From positions 1-36,159 of the forward strand of contig DHNM01000007.1 in assembly GCA_002409525.1 (NCBI GenBank): DNA of 36,159 bases. Reading direction: 5' to 3'. This DNA is from Eubacterium sp. UBA5416. Its GTDB lineage: Bacteria; Bacillota; Clostridia; Lachnospirales; Lachnospiraceae. Below, one piece after another: positions 1 through 9,434 of the stretch. How positions within the stretch are numbered: the stretch's first letter is position 1; the number at the start of each line of letters is the position of its first letter. The notes under the pieces were generated by a model, which was not told the DNA's origin, did not search any database, and was given only the letters and a program-made list of their open reading frames with translations. The translations under genes were made by a program, and so were the position numbers.

Positions 1-825
1 CGTATAATAAGACGCACGGGACAGTACAGTATATGTATCATATTTTGGTTTCAGCCAGTTTTCCATCTCCATGATTACATTACAATTAGGTGTCGCGCTG
101 CTCATCAGATATTTTTTACCAGTATCTGGATCCTCATAAGGGCTGAGATCAATATTGCGTATGAATTGGCCCTCAGGCAGATATTTTCCGTCGAAATACA
201 ACAGATCTTCTTCCAGGTTCAGGCGATTGGCTTCTCTCTTCACAGTGCTTACATATTTATCCATATCAAACAATACATTTCTCGAATAACTCTGCGGATA
301 GAGTTCCCCGTCATAGGTGTGGATATTTTCAGGTCCACAGCTTTCTTCATCTAGAAAATCGACTAATGTGAATGGTCCTGCAGGGCTGTCCGATGTCGCC
401 GCCACAGGCAGCTGTGCGACATATTCGTCTGTGCCCACATCTTCTGCAGGAGGTGTCGCACTGAAATACATGATGTATTTTCCCAGGTCCTTATCATAAA
501 CAACTTCCGGTGCCCAGACCATGGTCCATCCTTCCTTTCCCTGTGAAGGGAGGTTGAGACACTCCTCACCACCGGTCCAATTCTCTAAATCTTCCGAAAC
601 ATAATAATTAAATCCAACGGCCGATGTCGTTCCATAGGCATAATATTTTCCATCCCGTTCCACATTATTAAGAATCATCGGATCGGCAAGTCCCGGCATA
701 TCCTCGTTATCACGCCACAGGTTTTTCTCCGCCCCCATGGCAGACACCTCCTGAGCCGGGATCACATTTGCAATAAGATTTAGACTTAGAATCAATGTCA
801 TTATCTTCCCAAAAACACCTCTCAT
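1..825 (-). CDS. GH43-like secreted glycosidase (3' end outside window)
   Basis: The first 275 codons are visible and the gene runs off the left edge. It was read by translating the minus strand. Residues 1-29 look like a signal peptide: a short basic start, a hydrophobic LILSLNLIANVI core and a VSA cleavage site. Next come motifs typical of the five-bladed beta-propeller of GH43: LADPMIL (D48, candidate catalytic base), WAPEVVYD (105-111) and IDLSPYEDPDTGKKYL, where D225 fits the pKa-modulating Asp. GH43 members are usually arabinosidases, xylosidases or galactosidases, and the substrate here is not determinable. AGGAGAGG lies 7 bases before the ATG, inside the end of the preceding gene, and the gap is only 4 bases. 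It is the last visible gene of the glycan operon and the only visible enzyme of it with an export signal. The general-acid Glu, if present, may lie in the missing part. Confidence 0.8.
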   Translation of the reverse strand, partial: MRGVFGKIMTLILSLNLIANVIPAQEVSAMGAEKNLWRDNEDMPGLADPMILNNVERDGKYYAYGTTSAVGFNYYVSEDLENWTGGEECLNLPSQGKEGWTMVWAPEVVYDKDLGKYIMYFSATPPAEDVGTDEYVAQLPVAATSDSPAGPFTLVDFLDEESCGPENIHTYDGELYPQSYSRNVLFDMDKYVSTVKREANRLNLEEDLLYFDGKYLPEGQFIRNIDLSPYEDPDTGKKYLMSSATPNCNVIMEMENWLKPKYDTYTVLSRASYYT

Positions 826-829
826 GCTA

Positions 830-3800
830 TTACCTCTCCTTCCCGTACACTCCATCTGTTATCTCAAAAAACTCTGGATCTTTCATTAAACCATAGGGCA
901 GCAGCACATATCCGTCTGACCAGTTTTCACCTGTTGTCACAAAGTTGTCCGGTGCGTAAGCTTCCACTATAGCTGGCAGCTGATGCAGCGGCCCGAATGT
1001 ATTTCTTCTTGTCAGAACGATCTGAATGCCTTTCAGGCCTCTGATTTCACTTTCATAGGGAGGAAAAGCGATCATCTGATCCTCTTTTCCGAGTAGTTTT
1101 ACACACGATCCGCTGATATTTTTCAGTCTGACCAGAACCTTTTTATCTTCAAACCCCTCTAATCGATAAGTAATCTTTCCAGAATAAAACGGCAGCCCTT
1201 GTCCTGTAATATCACCCGTATTCAAACGTCCGGGCAGTTTCGTCAGGTACGACGTTTTCTTATTGTCTGACAGCCTGACACCAAAATTTCCGAGCAGATA
1301 AACTGACTCCAAGCCACAGGTTTTATAGTAATCATATTCTATTTCAATTACATTTTCTTCTTTTACAAAATCTGTTGGAAGTAGAATCCTGTCGAAACAG
1401 ATATCCACCCATTTTCCGAGGCTCTCTAGCTTTATTTTTCTGCCATTCAGGCTGAGGGACCGTATGTGCTCGATATCCTCAATCGCTAATTCTAATTTGT
1501 CCGGACAACTGTCCACTTTAAAATCAAACTGTAAGACCAGACTGCAGACTTTTTCTTTTTTTCCTTTCATTTTCTTCTCAAACCAGGGCTGAAGCATATC
1601 TCCGCTGCGATAAGGTAGATCAAGAAGATCTCTGAGGCTCCTGTCCGCTTTCAATACTTCCTGCCTGTTCAAAACATCCCCGGCGTTAGTCATCACTTTC
1701 ACCTGATCCAGTACACAAATATTTTTCTCAGATAATGTGTATGAATAGCTTTCTGGTGCATTCAAAATTGGTGTAATCCTTTTTTCCAAACCAGACATTT
1801 GTATCAGTTCAGCTGGCACAGGCACATCTCTGGGACTGCTCTTTTTATCAGCGGAATCTTGCGTACTTTTCTCATCATCATCGAAGATCACAATCAGCTT
1901 TTCTTCCCCTTTTTCAAAATCCAGATTGATATACAGTTTCCCGGCTTCTCTGAGAGACCCCAGCTTCTCTCTCTTTCCACTCCTGGCATCCCATAGTTCC
2001 AGTCTTGTCCCCTGACCCAGACAAATGCTTACATCTCTGTAAGAGCAATTACGCCTGATATTTAACAGGAAAACAACTCTCATTCCTTCAAGGAGTCTTG
2101 TCTGGGCAAAAATATCATCGGATCCCTCACCTGTTATCCCAATTTCATTCCCCGAAAGACAGCTCTCTTCAAATGCATCCGAAACTTTATATACTTCACA
2201 GTCTCTGCTTAAATCTAACACTTCATTCGAAGGCATAACATCTATACTGCTCGGAATATCTCCTGAAAATATCACTTTCCCGCCTTGTGATACAAATTGC
2301 TTCAATAGTTTCAAAGTTGAGAAACGCATTGTATCCATTCCAGCGACCAAAACCTTATGATATTTCGCCTTTTCCACCTCGATACATCCGTCGACAACTT
2401 TGGCATATCTCGCCAGAATATCTTCCTCCCCATAATCGAAATCAATTCGACGGCGTGTCAGTCTGCGGAATACTTCCTCATAGCACAATTCCAATTCGTT
2501 GATTTTGCGATCACGAGAAGCTAATCCGTTAAATGCTCCGCTGTACGCTCTTGCCCAGACACTCTCGATCGGATTCAGAACCAGCAGATCACACTCCGGC
2601 TCTCCCTCCTCAAAGAATACGTTGATTCTGGAAAAGTAATCCTCCAGATATTTGTATTCCTCATGCCAGGGAGACTGATGCAGGATGCTGGAGGGATAAT
2701 CTCTTTTTGCCTCACCCTTCATCGTGTACCATGATAAATGGGGACATCTCAGATTTACCCCAAATAATGCCTGCCAGTCGCCGGCATTTTTATAAGATTC
2801 CAAACTCATCTGCCAGCCGGTCGCCCCGTAAAGTTCGGACAATACTCTGGGTTTATTCAGCTGTCTGGCAGCCGATGAGACCTGTTTTGCAACCCACCAG
2901 CATTCATTATGCTCAGTCAAAAGGTCCATCCCCGGATAATCCATATACTCGTAAAATCTCATGAGTGATCCCTGCATCACGGTCTGAGCAATCAGAGAAT
3001 CCTCGTGTAATACATGCCCCGTAAAAATCATACCGTGCTCTTGGCACCAGTCCTGAATGGGAACCGCAAAATTTTCAATAAATAGTTCCTGGCATAGTTC
3101 AACAAAATCGCGGCTGATTTTTGACAGTTCGTATCCCTCTTTTCTGAAAAAAAGATCCATCAGATTTGATTTCAGATCATATCCGAATCTCTTTTCAAAC
3201 TCTTCAAACAGATGAGGTGTGTAGGGAACCATATTTTCTCTACCTCCGGAAAAGCTTGAAAACAAAGCTCCACGATGGGGTTCGTCTGTAAAAATTCCGG
3301 GTATGCTTTTCCCTATACGTTTGCCGCAGTTTTCTGAATACTTTTCATGAGTTTCCCCGATAAACTTCTCTACGCCTTCCCTGTTCATCGTATCGAGATA
3401 GGTATATCCATTATAGACATCCTCGCAGTCAGCATAACGAGTACGAAATACAATCAATGTTTCATCTGGATTTATCTCAAAACAATTGTCCAGTCTTCTC
3501 GCGTCTCTGTAATATATACCATCGAAATGGCAGGCAAACGCAGTCACAATATGATGATCCCATTTCAAGTCATCTACTTGATCAATATCATAACGGTCTG
3601 CCGCGAGAAACATGGCCCGGTATTTTTTATCTTCTGTCACTCTGCCTCCGGCCGTTCCAGAAGGCCACCGGTCTTCATCATAGAGCCAGGATTCCATGTC
3701 ATGCTCTTCTCCGTAATCCGCACATGCATCGATAAGTCGAAACCACTCTTCACCGAGATATTCGGTTTCCAGCCCGGTCCTGGAATGCATGAAATATCCG

Positions 3801-3940
3801 CCGAATCCCATCTTTTTCATGCTATCAATCTGCCGTAACAATTCGTCTTTCTCTAATTTTCCATTCCATGACCAGAAAGGCTTACCGCGGTATTCCTTCG
3901 CCGGTTTTTGAAATACTCGATACCTTTCTTCAGTGTCCAT
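830..3940 (-). CDS. GH106-like alpha-L-rhamnosidase family protein
   Basis: A cytoplasmic protein of 1036 residues without a signal peptide. The N-terminus has PFWSWNG, GGYFMHSRTGL and WLYDEDRWPSG, a motif set I associate with GH106 alpha-L-rhamnosidases and close relatives. GIFTDEPH and LSELYGATGW contain Glu residues that could be the catalytic pair; this is inferred from motif context only. The C-terminal third looks beta-rich, as expected for accessory or carbohydrate-binding modules. An upstream TTG at 3952 would also be in frame, but the ribosome site AAAGGA directly abuts it. The ATG at 3940 sits 1 base after the stop of the preceding gene, so I chose it. It would act on imported oligosaccharides together with the GH78 enzyme; two different rhamnosidase families in one operon suggest two different rhamnose linkages. 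Family confidence is fair, exact activity is uncertain. Confidence 0.75.
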   Translation of the reverse strand: MDTEERYRVFQKPAKEYRGKPFWSWNGKLEKDELLRQIDSMKKMGFGGYFMHSRTGLETEYLGEEWFRLIDACADYGEEHDMESWLYDEDRWPSGTAGGRVTEDKKYRAMFLAADRYDIDQVDDLKWDHHIVTAFACHFDGIYYRDARRLDNCFEINPDETLIVFRTRYADCEDVYNGYTYLDTMNREGVEKFIGETHEKYSENCGKRIGKSIPGIFTDEPHRGALFSSFSGGRENMVPYTPHLFEEFEKRFGYDLKSNLMDLFFRKEGYELSKISRDFVELCQELFIENFAVPIQDWCQEHGMIFTGHVLHEDSLIAQTVMQGSLMRFYEYMDYPGMDLLTEHNECWWVAKQVSSAARQLNKPRVLSELYGATGWQMSLESYKNAGDWQALFGVNLRCPHLSWYTMKGEAKRDYPSSILHQSPWHEEYKYLEDYFSRINVFFEEGEPECDLLVLNPIESVWARAYSGAFNGLASRDRKINELELCYEEVFRRLTRRRIDFDYGEEDILARYAKVVDGCIEVEKAKYHKVLVAGMDTMRFSTLKLLKQFVSQGGKVIFSGDIPSSIDVMPSNEVLDLSRDCEVYKVSDAFEESCLSGNEIGITGEGSDDIFAQTRLLEGMRVVFLLNIRRNCSYRDVSICLGQGTRLELWDARSGKREKLGSLREAGKLYINLDFEKGEEKLIVIFDDDEKSTQDSADKKSSPRDVPVPAELIQMSGLEKRITPILNAPESYSYTLSEKNICVLDQVKVMTNAGDVLNRQEVLKADRSLRDLLDLPYRSGDMLQPWFEKKMKGKKEKVCSLVLQFDFKVDSCPDKLELAIEDIEHIRSLSLNGRKIKLESLGKWVDICFDRILLPTDFVKEENVIEIEYDYYKTCGLESVYLLGNFGVRLSDNKKTSYLTKLPGRLNTGDITGQGLPFYSGKITYRLEGFEDKKVLVRLKNISGSCVKLLGKEDQMIAFPPYESEIRGLKGIQIVLTRRNTFGPLHQLPAIVEAYAPDNFVTTGENWSDGYVLLPYGLMKDPEFFEITDGVYGKER

Positions 3941-3941
3941 C

Positions 3942-5822
3942 TTATGTACCAATCCTTTCGAGATCGATTGTGTTTATCTGTTCTCCGTCAGTTACCACAA
4001 TCTGATTTCCTTTGAACGCTACCTCAGGTTTCTGGCTCATCAACTCGTCGCTGTTTTCGGACAAACCGGCCCCGACGCTTGTCACAATCAGATGTCTTCC
4101 TGCTTCAAGCCTGGCTGTTACTGTTGGAATGACAGTAAGATTATAGAACAGATTCGTATTCGGTGCGGGTATGATCAGTTCTGTCTTTTGTCCCGTCTCA
4201 CTGGCAATGCAGCTGCAGCCCCAGGGAAAATCGGCACATAAGGCACCTTTTATACTCTTTACATCCTTCGCATTGTATTTTTCGTTCTTCTTTCCCTTTG
4301 TAAGTTTAAAACCGTTCTCCTGCGGCAGTGCAAATCCACCGTCTGCAATATCTACCGGTCTTTTAGTTACAATTTTATGAATCCTCACATGCCAGCAGGA
4401 ACAGGGTATAAGGATCGTTTCTATCGTGACATCTGATAAAGGGCTCGACTTACTGTAAAGATATTTTTGATTTGCTAAAAACTTCTCTGCTCCATACTGC
4501 ATACAATACCGGTTCTCTCCTTCTGCCGAAACCGCAAGCGTGTTATCAAATGCCCCTTCCTGTAAAGTTGTCCCCCTTGAGACGCTGAATCCTAAATGAT
4601 TGGAATATACAAACTTTTCGTATTTTGCCGCTCCCTGTCCGTGCTCGCTGATTAAATGCTGGCCTGTAACATAAGCCAGTACATGACCATGCTCGTCATG
4701 GGTAATCAGCATATGGGGCTGCTTTAGAAACTTTCTGGCCTGAAAATTAAATTTCTTGCATTTTGCCTGCCAGAAGGGATGATCTTCATTCATTCCGAGA
4801 ATCAGGAAAATCTTATTGCACCAGTAGGGAGAGCCACACCCGTTATAATTTTCACTCATGCATAAATTGGGGTATCCGTATCCTATGCTCAATATGCCGG
4901 ACATATCAAAAATAGGACGCTTCATCCAAGACTCCAGATTTTTCAACACCAGATTTTTCAATACTCCATAATCCAGGTCCAGGCCTGCATAAGCCATCGC
5001 CGTAAACGGTGCCGCATGGGCATAGCGGTATGTGAGACTCCTGCCAAATGGAATCTCTTCTCCACTGTTCGCAAACCAGTAAACATAATCGTAGAAAAAC
5101 CGAGTGCTTCGTTCCTTTAAAATCATACTTCTCTCGGGGTCCATTTCTGCCATCAGTTTTGCATATACCAATCCATAGAAATGAATCGCAAAAGCCACAT
5201 AATAATCAATCTGACTATTAACTCCATCACAATACCAGCCATCTCCCAGATAAAAGCTCTCTATCAGATCAAAATCCTCTTTCATTCTGGACTTTGACCA
5301 TGGGAGATTTAAAATACGAAAAGTCATATTGGTCAAAATTCGAAAATATCTCCAATTGCATGCCGGAAGTTCATGGTGGTTCATTCCATCCAGCCATTGA
5401 TATAGATTCTCTTGTTCACACGCTGTGAAATCAGACCAGAGCTTTTGAGGATTCAGTGCCATTGCATAAACAATCGCAGCCACTTCAACCATCTTTTGAT
5501 CATAGTCAAAGATATCGCCCCAGTACTCATCGTCATCCGGATCTGTTCCGTGAATGATTCCCTCCTGATACCGGGAAAGCCATTCGCTGATCTCTTCCTG
5601 TGTCTCCCTGGAAAGCTTTGTGTTATCTGCAGACCATAAAGGACCCAGTCCCCACAGAATCCTTGCAAATCCTTCCATTTCCGCCGATTTTTCTCCGTAA
5701 TGTACTCCGGTATTTCCAAGATGAAGATAGGCATGGTGCAGACTATAGAAGGGCTTTAACGGTCGAATTGTATCTAAAAATAAGTTCACTGCATCTGTTC
5801 TGTTATGGATCTCTGTTTTCAT
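3942..5822 (-). CDS. DUF2264 protein, possible uronosidase
   Basis: A 626-residue soluble protein matching DUF2264 in overall sequence character. It has many Trp/Tyr-rich alpha-helical segments in the first 400 residues, such as WGLGPLW, DGWYCDGVNSQIDYYV and GCGSPYWCNK, which suggests an (alpha/alpha)6 barrel. A beta-rich C-terminal part follows. From memory, some DUF2264 proteins are placed in CAZy GH154 and act as beta-glucuronidases; whether this one does is inference. The ATG overlaps the GH78 stop codon (ATGA, 4 bases), with AAGGA 8 bases upstream, so translation is probably coupled. There is no signal peptide, so it should work in the cytoplasm. A glucuronidase here would fit removal of a uronic acid exposed after the rhamnosidases act. 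Confidence 0.75.
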   Translation of the reverse strand: MKTEIHNRTDAVNLFLDTIRPLKPFYSLHHAYLHLGNTGVHYGEKSAEMEGFARILWGLGPLWSADNTKLSRETQEEISEWLSRYQEGIIHGTDPDDDEYWGDIFDYDQKMVEVAAIVYAMALNPQKLWSDFTACEQENLYQWLDGMNHHELPACNWRYFRILTNMTFRILNLPWSKSRMKEDFDLIESFYLGDGWYCDGVNSQIDYYVAFAIHFYGLVYAKLMAEMDPERSMILKERSTRFFYDYVYWFANSGEEIPFGRSLTYRYAHAAPFTAMAYAGLDLDYGVLKNLVLKNLESWMKRPIFDMSGILSIGYGYPNLCMSENYNGCGSPYWCNKIFLILGMNEDHPFWQAKCKKFNFQARKFLKQPHMLITHDEHGHVLAYVTGQHLISEHGQGAAKYEKFVYSNHLGFSVSRGTTLQEGAFDNTLAVSAEGENRYCMQYGAEKFLANQKYLYSKSSPLSDVTIETILIPCSCWHVRIHKIVTKRPVDIADGGFALPQENGFKLTKGKKNEKYNAKDVKSIKGALCADFPWGCSCIASETGQKTELIIPAPNTNLFYNLTVIPTVTARLEAGRHLIVTSVGAGLSENSDELMSQKPEVAFKGNQIVVTDGEQINTIDLERIGT

Positions 5823-8470
5823 ACGATATCCTTTTTTGCATAATCAACTGCTATAATTTCATAATTGCCGGAAGAAAGTGTTACTTTCGAACTTTTCACA
5901 AGCTCACAGGAATCCTTTCCGTTTATGGTCACCCGATCGGAAGCTTCTGTCAGGACAAATTCTGCCTGTGCATCAAAGGGAACCATCACATGATATATAG
6001 TCTCTCCCTCTGCCTTTTTCCAACTGCTTTTATAAAGTCCTGCCGCTGAAAGATATTCGCCCTGCGCCCAGTCAAGCCGATCATCGGTATGAGGCTTTAT
6101 CACAGTGTGCTTAAATCCCGGGTCTCCCTCTACCGGATTCAGTCCACACATATAGCGATACATCCACTCCACAATCGAGCCATAAGAATAATGATTCATG
6201 CTGTTCATTCCGGTATCACTGACATGACCGTCCGGCAGAACGGAATTCCAGCGCTCCCAGATCGTAGTCGCACCCATATTGATCTCATACAGCCAGCTTG
6301 GAAAATCTTCGTTCAGCAAAAGTGTATAGGCATAATCATTCAAACCATTATCAGACAGCGTCGGGCACAGATAAGGTGTTCCGACAAATCCTGTGTCCAG
6401 ATGACAATTCTTATCCTCCAGCTTTTTCTTCAGTCTCTCTATAATCTGATTTTTCTGATCTTCCGGCACAAAACCCATATACAGAGACATCACCAGTGCA
6501 GTCTGTGTATCTTCGACGATCCTTCCATCCGGAAAATATTTCTGCCGGATAGCTGTCTTAACCTCTTCAGCCAGCTTTTCATAATACTTTTGTTCCTCTT
6601 CGAGTCCCAGAACATCTGCCGCTTTCGCTGTCAGCACAGCAGAATAGTAATAATATCCGGACGCCACATAATACGGATCTGTTCCTCCGAAGGAGCTTTT
6701 CTTATCCGGATTATCGAGTGCCAGCCAGTCGGCAAAGTGGAAACCGTGTTCCCAGAGTCTTCTTCCGCCGCAGTAAGTCTCATCCTGTGTCTTGATATAA
6801 TCCACCCAGGCTTTCATGTTTTTAAACTGCTCTGCCAAAAGATCCTTGTCGCCAAAGAAGAGATACTGTGTCCAGGGAATCACACTCGCTGCGTCCCCCC
6901 AGGCACAAGAACCATGTTCCTCATTTTCCCGGCCCTGTATCCTTGCAATCTGACCCAAAACATCCGGAACCACATGCGGGACAGAACCATTTTGATTCTT
7001 CTGTTCCAGATACATTTCATAGAGAAATTTCTTATAAAATGCAGGTGTGTACATATTAAAGCTTGCTGTAGCACAGAATACCTGGGCATCTCCGGTCCAC
7101 CCCATGCGCTCATCTCTCTGCGGACAATCTGTAGGGACATCCAGGAAATTACCTCTCTGACTCCACATGGCATTTTCAAATAAATGATTCACTTTCTGAT
7201 TCGAAGTTGTAATGTTTCCCGTACACTCAAGATCTGAGTGAATGACACAGGCGGTAAAATCGTCCGGTCTGATATCTTTGATTCCTTCTATTTTCACAAA
7301 TCGAAAACCATAAAAAGTAAAATGCGGTCGTACATGAGCTGATTTTCCATTTGAACGGTACGAATACTGTGCCTTCGCGGATCTTAAGTTTTCATTATAA
7401 AAGTTATCGTCCTGGAGCAGTTCACCGTAACTTAACAAAATCTCGGCACCTTTTCGCAGACTACAGTCGAATTCGACCCAGCCGGTTATCACCTGTCCAA
7501 AATCAAGAACTTTTTCACCTGCTGGAGTATTTAACAGTTTCACAGGTTTTATCCGTTGTGTGATCAAAAGTGGCGGACTTAAACGTTCTTTTAGAGGGCC
7601 AAAGTCCGGTGTACAAATCCGGGCATTTTCAAACCCGTCGGTATCAGCCCGTACCCTGGACCAGTCTCTCACTTCCTGCAGAGCATCATAGCTTTCTCCA
7701 TCGTAGATGCTGCTGTTCACAATCGGTGACGGGTGACACTGCCAGCTTCCATTCGAGCCCAGACTTATATGTGCACCGGATTCCAGCTCGACATCCAGCT
7801 CACAGATAAAAGCAAACGAATCTCCGTAAAGCTGATCCATCTTGTCAACAAAACCAAACCGTCCCTTATACCATCCGTTACCCAATAAAGCACCGACTGC
7901 ATTCTCACCTTCTGTCAGAAAGCCTGTGATATCCAGCGTCTGGTACTGTACCCATTCATTATAATCATTATAAAAAGGAGTCAGATATTCATCCCCGCAC
8001 TTTTTCCCGTTAATCTCCAATTCATAAAGGCCAAGTCCGGTAACATAAGCCCTTGCAGATTTAATTTTTCCCGGAATCCGAAATTCTTTTCTGATATATG
8101 GATGCAGATGTCCGTCATAAGGAGTGGTGATCCATCTTCCCTTCCACTCTTCGTTCATCTTTCCGGTTTCGAACCAGGCCACATCGCTGATCCCGTGATC
8201 ATCCCTATCATCCCATACCTGAACTCTCCAATAGTATCTGGTACGTGGTTTTGGCTGAATATCTGCCACATAACCCAGCGAACTGACCGATTCTGACTTT
8301 GAACTCTCGAATATGATATTCTTAAAACGGTCATCCAATGCAATCTGAATCTGTGCCGCCTTCTGATACTTTCCCTTCGTGTCAGATGTCACCCATGTAA
8401 ACGTCGGCAGATCCATCTGATATCCCATAGGATTTGTAAGATGATTCACTCTTAAGTTTGCTATCTTCAT
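5819..8470 (-). CDS. Alpha-L-rhamnosidase, GH78
   Basis: An 883-residue GH78 enzyme, about the usual length for the family, which hydrolyses terminal alpha-L-rhamnose. The order is a fibronectin-like/N-terminal beta region (about 1-110), the Bac_rhamnosid_N region (about 120-300, with RAYVTGLGLYELEING), a beta-sandwich to about 410, then the (alpha/alpha)6 catalytic barrel. DCPQRDERMGWTGDA holds the probable general acid E454, and ATTIWERWNS holds the probable base E739; both match the conserved GH78 positions. A longer reading from 8491 is possible, but the GGAGGG ribosome site lies inside that extension, so the ATG at 8470 is the start. No signal peptide is present, so it acts in the cytoplasm on oligosaccharides imported by the adjacent permeases. 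It lies 37 bases after the permease gene. Confidence 0.95.
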   Translation of the reverse strand: MKIANLRVNHLTNPMGYQMDLPTFTWVTSDTKGKYQKAAQIQIALDDRFKNIIFESSKSESVSSLGYVADIQPKPRTRYYWRVQVWDDRDDHGISDVAWFETGKMNEEWKGRWITTPYDGHLHPYIRKEFRIPGKIKSARAYVTGLGLYELEINGKKCGDEYLTPFYNDYNEWVQYQTLDITGFLTEGENAVGALLGNGWYKGRFGFVDKMDQLYGDSFAFICELDVELESGAHISLGSNGSWQCHPSPIVNSSIYDGESYDALQEVRDWSRVRADTDGFENARICTPDFGPLKERLSPPLLITQRIKPVKLLNTPAGEKVLDFGQVITGWVEFDCSLRKGAEILLSYGELLQDDNFYNENLRSAKAQYSYRSNGKSAHVRPHFTFYGFRFVKIEGIKDIRPDDFTACVIHSDLECTGNITTSNQKVNHLFENAMWSQRGNFLDVPTDCPQRDERMGWTGDAQVFCATASFNMYTPAFYKKFLYEMYLEQKNQNGSVPHVVPDVLGQIARIQGRENEEHGSCAWGDAASVIPWTQYLFFGDKDLLAEQFKNMKAWVDYIKTQDETYCGGRRLWEHGFHFADWLALDNPDKKSSFGGTDPYYVASGYYYYSAVLTAKAADVLGLEEEQKYYEKLAEEVKTAIRQKYFPDGRIVEDTQTALVMSLYMGFVPEDQKNQIIERLKKKLEDKNCHLDTGFVGTPYLCPTLSDNGLNDYAYTLLLNEDFPSWLYEINMGATTIWERWNSVLPDGHVSDTGMNSMNHYSYGSIVEWMYRYMCGLNPVEGDPGFKHTVIKPHTDDRLDWAQGEYLSAAGLYKSSWKKAEGETIYHVMVPFDAQAEFVLTEASDRVTINGKDSCELVKSSKVTLSSGNYEIIAVDYAKKDIV

Positions 8471-8507
8471 AAATATTACCCTCCATTGCATAGTTTTCGT
8501 GCTGCGC

Positions 8508-9419
8508 CTAACCCTTCACTGAACCTATCATAACACCTTTTACGAGGTATTTTTGTATAAACGGGTAAATACATAGAACCGGAACTGTCGAAACTATAAT
8601 CGCACTGTATTTCAACGTCTGCGACAGCTGCATCTTCGCCTCTGCCTGGGCTGCATCCATCCCCTGCATATTCCCCATGCTCATCTGGTTTGACATTAAA
8701 AGATCTCTTAAGAAGGACTGCAGAGGCATTAGGCTTTTATCATTGATGTAGAGCAGAGCGGAGAAAAAATCGTTCCAGTGTCCTACCGCATAATATAAAC
8801 CAATCACAGCCAGTATAGGCTTGGACAACGGCAGTACAATCTTTATCAGATATTGTAATGTATTCGCCCCGTCAAGTTCCGCCGCTTCCTGAAGCGTTGA
8901 CGGAATACTATTTATAAAGTACGTCCTCATTACAATAACGTTATAAATAGCAATTGCGCTCGGAATAATCATCGCCCACGGGGTATTGATCATATTTAAT
9001 TTGTTCACAACAAGATAAGTGGGAATCATACCGCCACTGAAAAACATCGTAAACATGAAGAAAAACATCAGCACATTCCTTGGCATGAAATCTTTTCTTG
9101 ACAGAGGATAAGCCGTGCAAATCGTGAGAACAAGATTAATTGCCGTACCAGCTACCGTATAGATAATGGTGTTTCGGTATCCGATCCAGATTGCTTTATA
9201 TTTGATCGTCTCTTTGTAAGCCATCAAAGTAAAACCTTTTGGCAGCAAGAATACATTTCCCAGCCAGACTTCTTTGGGATCAGAGAACGATGCGATAACG
9301 GTAAACCACAGCGGCCATGCAAAAATAAAGAAGAGAATGACCATTGCAATCACGTTGACAACGTCAAACACCTGATCTGAGCTCGATTTTCTGACCGTCT
9401 TTGTCTTCGTTCTTAACAT
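8508..9419 (-). CDS. CUT1 sugar ABC transporter permease (LplC/MalG type)
   Basis: An inner component of an oligosaccharide importer, 303 residues with about six membrane segments. The first is near 23-45, followed by the FSDPKEVW loop typical of this permease type. The EAA cytoplasmic loop (EAAELDGANTLQYLIKIVLP, from about 178) contacts the ATPase. The protein ends in the common PFIQKYLVKGVMIGSVKG tail. AAGGAGG stands before the ATG, and the gene lies 15 bases after the partner permease. No ATPase gene is found in the visible operon, so it probably relies on a shared MsmX/UgpC-type ATPase encoded elsewhere. The substrate is inferred from the downstream glycosidases as a rhamnose-containing oligosaccharide. 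Confidence 0.95.
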   Translation of the reverse strand: MLRTKTKTVRKSSSDQVFDVVNVIAMVILFFIFAWPLWFTVIASFSDPKEVWLGNVFLLPKGFTLMAYKETIKYKAIWIGYRNTIIYTVAGTAINLVLTICTAYPLSRKDFMPRNVLMFFFMFTMFFSGGMIPTYLVVNKLNMINTPWAMIIPSAIAIYNVIVMRTYFINSIPSTLQEAAELDGANTLQYLIKIVLPLSKPILAVIGLYYAVGHWNDFFSALLYINDKSLMPLQSFLRDLLMSNQMSMGNMQGMDAAQAEAKMQLSQTLKYSAIIVSTVPVLCIYPFIQKYLVKGVMIGSVKG

Positions 9420-9434
9420 TAAAATCTCCTCCTT

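Noticed and set aside
6089..7183. A 364-codon open frame on the plus strand
   Set aside because: It lies wholly opposite the GH78 gene, has low-complexity Ile/His/Arg-rich composition and no family motif; it is a shadow.
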